From Lichenicoccus sp965276875 (lineage in GTDB: Bacteria > Pseudomonadota > Alphaproteobacteria > Acetobacterales > Acetobacteraceae): 64,000 nucleotides of DNA. The notes below the pieces were generated by a model. That model was not told the DNA's origin and did not search any database. It saw only the letters and a list, made by a program, of their open reading frames with translations. Below are positions 20,061-28,398 of the stretch, piece by piece (positions within the stretch are counted from its first letter, which is position 1; the number at the start of each line of letters is the position of its first letter). Location: contig NZ_OZ255701.1 of assembly GCF_965276875.1 (NCBI RefSeq), forward strand, positions 1,984,001-2,048,000, read 5' to 3'. The position numbers were made by a program, and so were the translations under genes.

Positions 20061-21851
20061 GTGCACATTTCGAGGGTGAGAATTATCAACTTTGCCAACT
20101 TCCAGGATCTCGACATCCGGACCGGTGAAAACATAGTGATCGTCGGTGAGAACAAGGTCGGCAAAAGCAATTTTCTACGCGCGATCCAGTTGATCCTCGA
20201 TCCAAGTCTATCTGAGCGCGAGAGGCGGCTCGGTCTGGAGCACTTCTGGGACGGCCTTGGGGACAACAAGCTCGGCGAAACTGTGGAAGTGTCGATCGAG
20301 CTGACCGAGAGATCCGAGGATCCAAGGTTGCTGCGCTACTTGGCCGACTGTATCGTCGAAGCCGGACCGCCCTTCGTCGCTCGCCTCACGTATCGCTACC
20401 AGCCCAAGCCTGGTCTTGGCCAGCCGCCTACCTCCCTGGCGGACTATGAATATGTGATCTTCGGCGGTGTCGAGCCAGACAACGGCTACGGCTCTGATCT
20501 GCGTCGGCTGATCCCGATGGACGTTCAGGGCGCGTTGCGCGATGCAGAAAAGGACTTGGCATCCTGGCGCCATTCCCCACTACGACCACTGATCGACAGC
20601 CTCGCGACGAAACTCGGTGACGAAAGCCGTGAGGAAATCCAGAACCAGATAGATGTGGCGCAAGCGACCCTGAACGCTCGGCCAGAAATCGAGGGCACAG
20701 CCGATCTGATCAACATGCGGCTTACGCAGATGGTCGGGGAGCAGCACGCAAATATACTGTCGCTGGGCTTAGCGCCAACACGCCTGGATGCTCTCCTGCG
20801 CGGCCTACGCCTGCTGATCGACCATGGTGCGCGCCCCATCAGTGATGCCAGCTTAGGCAGCGCCAATCTGATCTTCCTGGCGCTGAAAAGCTTGGAACTG
20901 GACCGGCTCGTGACCGAAGGGGAGCGAGACCACACCTTTTTCGCCGTAGAGGAACCGGAGGCGCATCTACACCCCCACGTGCAGCGGCTGGTCTATCGAC
21001 ACTTTCTAGCCCCCCAGACGGCGGACGATCTCGAAAGCGCGCCGCGGCGCCAGACGACGATTTTGACTACCCATTCGCCCCATATCGCAAGTGTCGCCCC
21101 GCTTCGGTCAATCGTGCTCTTGCGCCGCGACAGGGCGGCGGAAGCGACAACGGGCGTGGCGGCGGCGCATGTTCCATTAACCGACGCAGACTTGGCTGAC
21201 CTCCAGCGCTACATTGATGTTACGCGGGCAGAGCTGTTCTTCTCGCGTGGCATCATTCTGGTTGAGGGTGACGCCGAACGCTTCTTGATCCCGGCCTTTG
21301 CCAACGTCCTAAACATCCCGCTCGACGCCTTGGGCATCTCCGTTTGCTCGGTGGCAGGGACCAACTTCGAGCCGTTCGTCAAGCTGCTTGGTCCGAAAGG
21401 CCTGAACATCCCTTTTGTGATATTGAGCGACCGCGATCTCGTCGGAGGCAGGGATTATGGCCTAAATCGAGTAAAAAGAATTCTAAAGATTCTCCGACCG
21501 AACCTTACGCTTGCGGCGATGGAGACTGAGGCGATCCTAAGCGCCGGGCACACCTCAGGCATTTTCCTAAACAGAAGCACCTTGGAGATCGAGCTGTTCC
21601 AGGACAACCTGGCCACCGAAATCCAGACCGTCCTGCTCGACCAACTCAGTCTAACGCAAACGTCGAGAGATGAGCTCCAAGGGTGGGTCGATGACATCGT
21701 TGAGCTTGACCAAGAAAAATTGCTGAGATGGATTGATCGTATTGGAAAGGGCCGCTTTGCCCAAAAGCTTGCCCAGGAAGTAACGGTGGTCGCCGACTGC
21801 CCAGACTACATTCTTCGGGCCCTCCAGCGGATCCGTGATGCACTTGCGTAG
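20061..21851 (+). CDS. gajA: Gabija anti-phage protein GajA (OLD-family ATPase/TOPRIM nuclease)
   Basis: 596 residues from GTG 20061, preceded by GGAGAGGA. The N-terminal ABC-type ATPase has Walker A GENKVGKS (29-36), a signature-like SLGSANLIFLALK and Walker B with AVEEPEAHLHPHVQRL. The C-terminal TOPRIM has the catalytic Glu402 in ILVEGDAERFL and Asp457/Asp459 in ILSDRD. In Gabija, GajA is a DNA-nicking endonuclease inhibited by nucleotides and assembled with the GajB helicase. Its 3' end overlaps the next gene by 17 bases. An OLD nuclease alone would be ambiguous, but with the UvrD-like partner Gabija is the best call. Composition is slightly less GC-rich than the flanks. Confidence 0.88.
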   Translation: MHISRVRIINFANFQDLDIRTGENIVIVGENKVGKSNFLRAIQLILDPSLSERERRLGLEHFWDGLGDNKLGETVEVSIELTERSEDPRLLRYLADCIVEAGPPFVARLTYRYQPKPGLGQPPTSLADYEYVIFGGVEPDNGYGSDLRRLIPMDVQGALRDAEKDLASWRHSPLRPLIDSLATKLGDESREEIQNQIDVAQATLNARPEIEGTADLINMRLTQMVGEQHANILSLGLAPTRLDALLRGLRLLIDHGARPISDASLGSANLIFLALKSLELDRLVTEGERDHTFFAVEEPEAHLHPHVQRLVYRHFLAPQTADDLESAPRRQTTILTTHSPHIASVAPLRSIVLLRRDRAAEATTGVAAAHVPLTDADLADLQRYIDVTRAELFFSRGIILVEGDAERFLIPAFANVLNIPLDALGISVCSVAGTNFEPFVKLLGPKGLNIPFVILSDRDLVGGRDYGLNRVKRILKILRPNLTLAAMETEAILSAGHTSGIFLNRSTLEIELFQDNLATEIQTVLLDQLSLTQTSRDELQGWVDDIVELDQEKLLRWIDRIGKGRFAQKLAQEVTVVADCPDYILRALQRIRDALA

Positions 21852-23670
21852 GATCAGCACGGCATATTTGGAAGAGGCGAGGAGCCTCAGCCGCAACCCG
21901 CAACAGAAGGCCGCCTACGACTCTACAGGTAACTGCGTGGTGCTGGCTGGCCCGGGCAGCGGCAAGACCAAGACGCTGACTCTGAAGTTGGCGCGCATCC
22001 TCGCCGAGGACATTCGGGCGCCCCGCGGTGTAGCGTGCATCACCTATAGCCATGAGTGCGCCCGCGAGCTGCAGCGGCGTCTTGAAGGCCTAGGTTTGCA
22101 AGAGGGTCCGAATCTCTTCGTCGGGACAGTACATGGGTTCTGCATGCGCCATCTGCTGCTACCATATGCCAACCTAGCTGGCCTTCCCTTGCCCTTCCCA
22201 TTGACCATGGCCGGGTCCTCGCAAACCAAGGAGATCGAGAAGCACGCTGGGGAAGCTCTTTTCGGTGTGCGACACGCTTATAATGCCATGGAGATGGGCA
22301 GGCACCGTCGGTCGGTCCTCAACCGGCAGAGTGAAGAATGGAATGCCGAACCAGAGCTATCGCAATGGGCTTTGCGGGTTGAGGCGGATCTTCACGCTAA
22401 GGGCCTGATCGACTTCGACGATCTGGTGATCAATGGCCGCAAGCTTGTCAGCGAGCACAATTGGGTGCTGCCTCTCGTCCGGTCCAAGTTCCCAGTGCTG
22501 GTCGTCGACGAGTATCAGGATTTGGGGGTTGCACTGCATGCCATTGTCCAGCGCCTGGTCTTCGACGGCGGGGTCCGGCTCTTCGCCGTCGGTGATTACG
22601 ATCAGACTGTCTATGGCTTCACCGGGGCGGATGGCGCCTTGCTTCAGGAGCTTTCAGAACGTTCAGATGTCGAGAAAATCCAACTTCGACTAAATTATCG
22701 GTCCGCCGGACGCTTGATACAAGCTTCGGAGATGGTGCTAGGCGAGGAGCGTGGCTATCGCGCAAGTAATTCGGAAAGGGCGGCCGTGATTGACTTTGCG
22801 CTCTGCCCGAACGGACTGAGAGACCAGGCAGCCTTCGCGATCAACAAGATTGTCCCGTCCGTTTTAGCGGCGAAGCCTGGTCGACGTTTGGGCGACATCG
22901 CCATTCTCTACAAGGATTACAACGGTGGAAATGCAGCAGCCAGAGCCGCGCTTGCTGCTGGCCAATCCTTCGTTCGCGTCGACAACTCCGCCCCCTACAG
23001 AAAAGTCGCGCTCACCAGTTGGATCGAGGACTGCGCAGCTTGGTGCGCCGGCGGCTGGCGCCATGCCGACCCCAGACTGCTTGGACTCATTGATCAATGG
23101 CTCGGCTTCCATGCCAATTGCGCTGGTGACAATGACCGCCAAAAGGCCTCTCTCAGCCTAAGCCGCTTCCTTTGGGCACACCGGCAAGACGACGCGGCGG
23201 CTTCCACCTTCGTCAGCGCGATCAGGCGAGATCTGCTCGACGTTCTGATGGCCAATCAGCCAAGCCTCGGCGACCAGGCCCAAGAGGTTGAAAAGCTAAC
23301 AAGCTCGCTGACTATCGGCGGCCCACTGGTCGGTTTTAGCACCCGGGAACTAGGAAAGCAGGATGGCTCGCCCGATCACCTCAACCTGCTCACCCTGCAC
23401 TCGTCCAAAGGCTGCGAGTATGATGTTGTGATCATGCTGGGCCTTGACCAAGGTGCCCTGCCTTGGAAAAACGCAACTCAAAGGCAAATCGCTGCAGATC
23501 GCCGCCTTTTCTATGTTGGCCTTACGCGCGCCAGGGACGCGGCCTACATGCTCTATTCTGGATGGATTCAAACCCGGAATGGTCGCTGGACGTTGGGCCG
23601 GTCGATCTTTGTCGATGAGCTGGAGACCCGGCTTTCCGTCGCTAGCTCGGCCGCGTCGACGAGCGGTTGA
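21835..23670 (+). CDS. gajB: Gabija anti-phage protein GajB (UvrD/Rep-like SF1 helicase)
   Basis: 611 residues (GTG 21835; ATG 21838 is an equal alternative). SF1A motifs: Walker A GPGSGKT (39-45), Walker B VLVVDEYQD, motif III AVGDYDQTVYGFTGAD, motif IV LNYRS, and C-terminal TLHSSKGCEYDVVIMLGLDQG and LFYVGLTRARDAAYML. In Gabija the helicase is thought to sense or process DNA ends and activate GajA. The gene overlaps gajA, so the two are coupled. The last codons run into a relic of an unrelated phosphotransferase gene on the other strand. Confidence 0.88.
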   Translation: MMHLRRISTAYLEEARSLSRNPQQKAAYDSTGNCVVLAGPGSGKTKTLTLKLARILAEDIRAPRGVACITYSHECARELQRRLEGLGLQEGPNLFVGTVHGFCMRHLLLPYANLAGLPLPFPLTMAGSSQTKEIEKHAGEALFGVRHAYNAMEMGRHRRSVLNRQSEEWNAEPELSQWALRVEADLHAKGLIDFDDLVINGRKLVSEHNWVLPLVRSKFPVLVVDEYQDLGVALHAIVQRLVFDGGVRLFAVGDYDQTVYGFTGADGALLQELSERSDVEKIQLRLNYRSAGRLIQASEMVLGEERGYRASNSERAAVIDFALCPNGLRDQAAFAINKIVPSVLAAKPGRRLGDIAILYKDYNGGNAAARAALAAGQSFVRVDNSAPYRKVALTSWIEDCAAWCAGGWRHADPRLLGLIDQWLGFHANCAGDNDRQKASLSLSRFLWAHRQDDAAASTFVSAIRRDLLDVLMANQPSLGDQAQEVEKLTSSLTIGGPLVGFSTRELGKQDGSPDHLNLLTLHSSKGCEYDVVIMLGLDQGALPWKNATQRQIAADRRLFYVGLTRARDAAYMLYSGWIQTRNGRWTLGRSIFVDELETRLSVASSAASTSG

Positions 23671-23775
23671 CCGTCAGAGATCAAGCTCCAGAAAGCGAAG
23701 CTCGTTTGATACACCGGCCGACGCTATCACGGGCAAAGGCTGCGCTGGATCGAACTCGAGCGGACGCGATGTACG
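23671..23775 (-). pseudogene. Relic of an aminoglycoside-phosphotransferase 5' end
   Basis: Read on the minus strand from a GTG at 23713, this encodes VYQTSFAFWSLISDGQ, which aligns without gaps to MFERYLALWSLTPDGQ, the start of the intact APH gene at 38472. The similarity continues into the non-coding leader to about 23770, about three-quarters identical by hand alignment over some 107 bases. The rest of the APH gene is absent: gajB occupies its place. This marks the right boundary of the Gabija insertion or a rearrangement there. Confidence 0.6.
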
Positions 23776-23874
23776 CAGTGGGCTTTCGTCCCACCTCCAC
23801 TGGGCCTCGCCTCGGGCTGTCGTTCAGGATTTCCAAACCGCTTGGGTTTCGGGAGAACGTGCTAAGGTCAGGCC

Positions 23875-24103
23875 ATGCTAACCGTCATACCTGTCGAGGG
23901 GCTACGCTTTGTCGTTTATCCGAGCGATCATTTACCAGCACATGTCCACGTCCTTGGGCCGGGCTGGGTCGTCGTGGTGAACCTGCATGATCCGAAGGCG
24001 CGGAGGGTCGTCGGGCCGTGTACGCGACGCCCAACGGGTGCTGAACCTGGTGACGGGGCATTGCGCGGCGCTACTGGAGGCTTGGAGGCGGTTTCATGGC
24101 TGA
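23875..24103 (+). pseudogene. DUF4160 domain gene, frameshifted
   Basis: The N-terminal part (VEGLRFVVYPSDHLPAHVHVLGPG) is the DUF4160 pattern with the SxDHxPxHVHV core. After about 24000 the reading frame leaves the family, while the +1 frame gives the expected end DAQRVLNLVTGHCAALLEAW followed by RRFHG and a TGA at 24101. One base change in CCGAAGGCGCGGAGGG would restore a single protein of about 75 residues. The TGA overlaps the ATG of the next gene (ATGGCTGA), the usual arrangement of DUF4160-DUF2442 pairs. Function of the family is not established. It could be a sequencing error. Confidence 0.65.
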
Positions 24104-24515
24104 GTTGACTGACGAGCAGTTCGAGCGTGCAACGCGGCGCGGTGCGGCGCGGCTGCATGGGCCGTGCGCGGTGGCGGCGCGCTACGATGCCGGTCGTGGG
24201 CGCGTGGTGATTACCCTCTCCACTGGCGTCGAACTTGGGCTCGCGCCGCGCAGCGTGGAGGGTCTGGCGGGCGCGTCGGCCGAGGACCTGCGGGTGGTGG
24301 AGGTGGATGCGCTGGGGCTTGGGATCCACTTTCCACGGCTTGACGCCGACCTTTATGTGCCGGCGCTGCTGGAAGGTGTGCTCGGCTCGCGGCGCTGGAT
24401 GGCGGCTCGGCTGGGCGCTGCCGGGGGACAGGCGCGCAGTGCTGCGAAAGCCATGGCCGCGCGCGAGAACGGCCGGCGCGGCGGCCGGCCCCGGAAGGCC
24501 GCTTCGGGCGCTTAA
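24096..24515 (+). CDS. DUF2442 domain protein
   Basis: 139 residues. The core AARYDAGRGRVVITLSTGVELGLAPRSVEGLAGAS...IHFPRLDADLYVPALLEG matches DUF2442, a small beta-rich family usually encoded just after DUF4160 in a toxin-antitoxin-like pair. The C-terminal RENGRRGGRPRKAASGA is a basic AT-hook-like tail, suggesting DNA binding and autoregulation (inference). The start overlaps the upstream stop, so translation is coupled to a gene that appears broken. Confidence 0.82.
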   Translation: MAELTDEQFERATRRGAARLHGPCAVAARYDAGRGRVVITLSTGVELGLAPRSVEGLAGASAEDLRVVEVDALGLGIHFPRLDADLYVPALLEGVLGSRRWMAARLGAAGGQARSAAKAMAARENGRRGGRPRKAASGA

Positions 24516-24697
24516 CGCCGACACGAAGGCGAGTGGTCATCAGGCTGGTGGACGTGTCTCGAAACAGAGCACCGCCGCTCGTGCCGCCTTCGTGCGTCTT
24601 GACGAGCGAGTCCGGGTGTTTGCGCACTATGTGCGACAGGGCAGAGAACCACTTTGCCGGGGTTTCGTTGTTCATCGTTCTTTGATTGGAGCCAGAG

Positions 24698-26851
24698 ATG
24701 AACACAGCCGCGCGATCCCGTCTGCGTGAGGGACGGCCGAGCCCACGTGGGGCCACCTGGAACGGGCGCGGCGTCAACTTCGCCCTGTTCTCCGCCAATG
24801 CCACCAAGGTGGAGTTGTGCCTGTTCGACGAGGCTGGCACGCGGGAGCTGGAGCGCATCGAGCTGCCGGAATACACCAACGAAATCTTCCACGGCTTCCT
24901 GCCCGATGCGCGCCCTGGCTTGAACTACGGCTACCGGGTGCATGGGCCATATGAACCCAGCGCGGGCCATCGCTTCAATCCGAACAAGCTGCTGATGGAC
25001 CCCTATGCGAAGTCGATCGTGGGGCATCTTGAGTGGAATCCGGCGTTGTTCGGCTACGTCATGGAGAGTGGCGACGACCTCACCTTCGATCCCCGCGACA
25101 GCGCCCGCTTCATGCCCAAGTGCCGGGTCATCGATGGCGGCTTCAGTTGGGGCGACGACCGGCCGCCGCGGCATGGCTGGGACCGGACAGTGATTTCCGA
25201 GCTGCACGTCAAGGGCTACACGCAGCGTCATCCGGCGGTGCCCGAGGGGTTGCGCGGCACGTTCCGCGGCCTCACCGATCCGGCGGTGCTGGCGCACCTG
25301 AAGGCGACCGGCGTCACCGCGGTCGAGCTGCTGCCGGTGCACAGCTTCCTTGATGACGACTACCTGCTGGATAAGGGGCTGACCAATTATTGGGGATATA
25401 ACAGTATCGGCTTCTTCTCGCCGGCGCGCCGCTATGCCAGCGTTCCCGATTTCGCGTTCTCGGAATTCAAGGAAATGGTCGGCCGGCTGCACGAGGCTGG
25501 GCTCGAGCTGATCCTCGACGTTGTCTACAACCACACCGCCGAAGGCAACGAAAAGGGTGCGACGCTGTCGTTCAAGGGCATTGACAACGCCAGCTATTAT
25601 CGCCTGCTGCCCGATCAGCCACGCTACTACATCAACGACACGGGAACCGGGAACACCGTCAATCTCAGCCATCCGCGAGTCATCCAGATGGTCACGGACA
25701 GTCTGCGCTACTGGGTGCAAGAGATGCATGTCGACGGCTTTCGCTTCGACCTCGGCACCATCCTGGCGCGAGAGCCGCATGGCTTCGATCAGCAGAGCGG
25801 CTTTTTGCGCGCGGTCGGACAGGACCCGGTGCTCTCCGAGGTCAAGCTGATCGCCGAGCCCTGGGATTGCGGGCCGGGCGGCTACCAGGTCGGCGGCTTC
25901 GCACCTGGCTGGGCGGAGTGGAACGACCGCTTCCGCGACGTGGTGCGCGCGTTCTGGAAGGGCGAGGAGGGCATGCTGCCGGAGATGGCGACACGCCTCA
26001 CCGGATCGGCGGACAAATTCAACTGGGCCGGACGCAGGCCATGGGCGAGCGTGAACTTCCTCACCGCCCATGACGGCTTCACCCTGCACGACACGGTCTC
26101 GTACAACGACAAGCACAACATGGCGAACGGCGAGGAGAACCGCGACGGCACCGACAACAACCATAGCTGGAACTGCGGCGCCGAGGGTCCGACCACCGAT
26201 CCATCCGTCATCGTTCTGCGTGAGCGGCAGAAGCGCAACATGCTGGCGACGCTGCTGCTGTCCCAGGGCCTGCCGATGCTGGTCGCCGGCGACGAGTTCG
26301 GCCGCACCCAGGGCGGCAACAACAACGCCTATTGCCAGGACAACGAGATCTCGTGGGTCGATTGGGAGCTCGACGCGGCCGGAAAGTCGCTCGCCGCCTT
26401 CACCGCCAAGCTTGCCGGGCTGCGTCGCACATTCCCGATCCTCAGGCGCGAGCGCTTCCTGACCGGCAGCTATAACGAGGCGCTGCAGATACGCGAGCTG
26501 ACCTGGCTCACCCCGCACGGGACGGAGATGGAGGAGGCGGACTGGCACGACCCCGCGGCCAAGTGCATCGGCCTGATCCTCGACGGCCGCGCCCAGCCAA
26601 CCGGACTGCGCAAGCGCGGCATCGACCGAACCGTGCTGCTCCTGCTCAACGCCAATCATGAAAGGGTAGCCTTCACCCTGCCCGAGGTCGCGGGAGGTGC
26701 CGGCTGGCTGCTGCATATCGATACCGATCGCCCGGACCTGGAAGGGGTGCAGGCGTTCGGGTTTGGACATGACTATGTCCTGGTCGAACGATCGCTGTCG
26801 CTGCTTGAGCTTGACCGCACCGCCGAGCCGGCCGGTGAGGCGATCGGGTGA
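24698..26851 (+). CDS. glgX: Glycogen debranching enzyme GlgX
   Basis: 717 residues from ATG 24698, which has TTGGAG 7 bases upstream; the slightly longer TTG frame would include that site. CBM48 N-terminal domain (GRPSPRGATWNGRGVNFALFS), GH13_11 barrel with the nucleophile Asp in DGFRFDLGTIL, the acid Glu in LIAEPWDCG and the transition-state Asp in LTAHDGFTLHD, then a short C-terminal beta domain. It hydrolyses alpha-1,6 branches in phosphorylase-trimmed glycogen. The stop overlaps the GTG of the CBS gene (GTGA). A second debranching-type enzyme is encoded at 39415-41595. Confidence 0.95.
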   Translation: MNTAARSRLREGRPSPRGATWNGRGVNFALFSANATKVELCLFDEAGTRELERIELPEYTNEIFHGFLPDARPGLNYGYRVHGPYEPSAGHRFNPNKLLMDPYAKSIVGHLEWNPALFGYVMESGDDLTFDPRDSARFMPKCRVIDGGFSWGDDRPPRHGWDRTVISELHVKGYTQRHPAVPEGLRGTFRGLTDPAVLAHLKATGVTAVELLPVHSFLDDDYLLDKGLTNYWGYNSIGFFSPARRYASVPDFAFSEFKEMVGRLHEAGLELILDVVYNHTAEGNEKGATLSFKGIDNASYYRLLPDQPRYYINDTGTGNTVNLSHPRVIQMVTDSLRYWVQEMHVDGFRFDLGTILAREPHGFDQQSGFLRAVGQDPVLSEVKLIAEPWDCGPGGYQVGGFAPGWAEWNDRFRDVVRAFWKGEEGMLPEMATRLTGSADKFNWAGRRPWASVNFLTAHDGFTLHDTVSYNDKHNMANGEENRDGTDNNHSWNCGAEGPTTDPSVIVLRERQKRNMLATLLLSQGLPMLVAGDEFGRTQGGNNNAYCQDNEISWVDWELDAAGKSLAAFTAKLAGLRRTFPILRRERFLTGSYNEALQIRELTWLTPHGTEMEEADWHDPAAKCIGLILDGRAQPTGLRKRGIDRTVLLLLNANHERVAFTLPEVAGGAGWLLHIDTDRPDLEGVQAFGFGHDYVLVERSLSLLELDRTAEPAGEAIG

Positions 26852-27270
26852 ACGTCTCCGAGGTCATGAGCCGCGACGTCGAGTTCATCGAGGCGGACGC
26901 CACCGTGCAGGCCGCCGCCGAGTTGATGGGCGAGATCGATGTGGGCGCATTGCCGGTCGGCGGCCCGGAGCGTGTGGTCGGCGTGGTGACGGATCGCGAC
27001 ATCCTCTACCGCGTTGTCGCACGCGGCCTCGACCCTGCCACGACCCGGGTGCGCGATGTTCTGTCGCGCCCGGTTGTCGCCTGTCGGGACGAGGATACCG
27101 TGCTCGCGGTGATGGACATGATGGCGGCGAACCATATCCGCCGCATGCCGGTGCGCGGCGACGACGAGCACGTGGTGGGATGGATCACACTCGCCGACCT
27201 GTCGCGCCGTCTGCTCGTCGAGAACGCGGCGCTGCAGGACGCGCTGCGTGAGATGACGGAAGCCGCCTGA
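26848..27270 (+). CDS. CBS-domain pair protein
   Basis: 140 residues consisting of two CBS repeats (VMSRDVEFIEADATVQAAAELM and VLSRPVVACRDEDTVLAVMDMM), each ending in a GVVTDRDI or GWITLADL loop that binds adenine nucleotides. Stand-alone CBS proteins sense AMP/ATP or SAM and regulate partners. The GTG start overlaps the glgX stop, so it may tune glycogen breakdown to energy state (inference). Confidence 0.9.
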   Translation: MNVSEVMSRDVEFIEADATVQAAAELMGEIDVGALPVGGPERVVGVVTDRDILYRVVARGLDPATTRVRDVLSRPVVACRDEDTVLAVMDMMAANHIRRMPVRGDDEHVVGWITLADLSRRLLVENAALQDALREMTEAA

Positions 27271-27279
27271 GAGAACCCG

Positions 27280-27897
27280 CTACCGTCGGTAGCGTCGGGC
27301 GGCGCTGCGCACGACCGCGGTCGGCAGATCGAGCCGTGCCTCGAGATAGTCGAGAAAGCGTAGCGTTGCGTCGTAGCGCGCGTCGGAGGCGACAATTCCC
27401 ATCACATAGGCGTAGGCCGCTAGGTCCTGCTCGATCACCAGTTCCAACTGTCGGCTCAAGCTCGGAGGCTCCGCAATGGCGCGCTCCAGCGCGTCAAGTG
27501 CCGCACCCCCGGCGCCGACCGATTTCAGCCAATCGCGCAGCCGCTCCGGCTCACCGGTCAGGTCGCGCGCCGCGGGACCCGCCCTGAGCGCGATCGCCAA
27601 CATCCCGGCCAGCGTCTCCTGCTGCTCCTGACGCAGGGTGCGGAAGTTCAGCGACAGCGGATAGAGCGTCTGGTGACGGTTCTGCAGCCAGGCGTGCAGC
27701 ACCTTCTCCGACAACGAGGCGATCAGCGCATCCTCGCCGCCCGCGGCACGCTCGCGCCTGCCGCCGGCATTGGTCGGCGTGGGCAACGGGGGAGCGGGCT
27801 CGAACGCGTCGATGTCGATGCCGGTCGCCAGGCTTTCGAGGGACGAAGCGGCGCCGTCGCGCGGCCGCAGGCGGAGCATCAGCCGGTCGAGGAGCAT
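27280..27897 (-). CDS. Hypothetical protein following a response regulator
   Basis: 205 residues, no signal or membrane segment. The N-terminal 50 residues are Pro/Gly-rich and probably disordered; the rest is helical, ending YAYVMGIVASDARYDATLRF followed by LDYLEARLDLPTAVVRSAARRYRR. The C-terminal half resembles TerB/DUF533-type helical bundles only loosely, so no family is assigned. It starts 11 bases after the response regulator stop, implying an operon with it. It is convergent with the CBS gene, with an inverted repeat GCTACC/GGTAGC at its stop. Confidence 0.65.
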   Translation of the reverse strand: MLLDRLMLRLRPRDGAASSLESLATGIDIDAFEPAPPLPTPTNAGGRRERAAGGEDALIASLSEKVLHAWLQNRHQTLYPLSLNFRTLRQEQQETLAGMLAIALRAGPAARDLTGEPERLRDWLKSVGAGGAALDALERAIAEPPSLSRQLELVIEQDLAAYAYVMGIVASDARYDATLRFLDYLEARLDLPTAVVRSAARRYRR

Positions 27898-27908
27898 GAC
27901 CCGGGCCG

Positions 27909-28292
27909 TCAGGCGGACGCGCTCGACTTCGCCAGCAACTCGTCGATCTGTGCGAGCAGGCGCGAGAAATCGACCGGCTTGGGATGGTAATCGTCGCAGC
28001 CGGCGGCGATCGCCTTCTCGCGGTCACCCGACATCGCATGCGCGGTCAGCGCGATGATCGGGATTGTGCTGCTCTGCGGGTTGGCCTTCATCATTCCGGC
28101 CGCCGTCCAGCCATCGATCACCGGCAGGTTCATGTCCAGCAGCACGATCTCGGGACGCTCCTCGATCGCCTTGTCCACGCCCTGCTGCCCGTCGGTCGCC
28201 AGGATCACATCATGGCCGCGCCGCTTCAGACGGCGCGACAGGAAGTCCCAGATCTCCTCGTGGTCCTCGACCAGCAGGATACGGCTCATCAT
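27909..28292 (-). CDS. Single-domain response regulator (CheY-like)
   Basis: 127 residues from the ATG pair at 28292/28289, with GGAG 6-7 bases upstream; the longer frame has no ribosome site. The receiver has the acidic pair in VEDHEE, phospho-acceptor Asp in VLLDMNLPVIDG, Thr/Ser in ALTAHAM and Lys in YHPKPVDF. No output domain, so it acts by protein-protein contact or phosphorelay. The divergent transporter plus hybrid kinase genes start about 100 bases away and may supply its kinase. Confidence 0.92.
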   Translation of the reverse strand: MMSRILLVEDHEEIWDFLSRRLKRRGHDVILATDGQQGVDKAIEERPEIVLLDMNLPVIDGWTAAGMMKANPQSSTIPIIALTAHAMSGDREKAIAAGCDDYHPKPVDFSRLLAQIDELLAKSSASA

Positions 28293-28398
28293 CTTTCTCC
28301 TCGCTGCCGCATCCGCAGCACCAGCGTTGGCGTTCAACGCCGGACATGCCAGATGGCTTCGCCACCGCAATCAGATATCCCGGGAGCGCCACCCGCTT

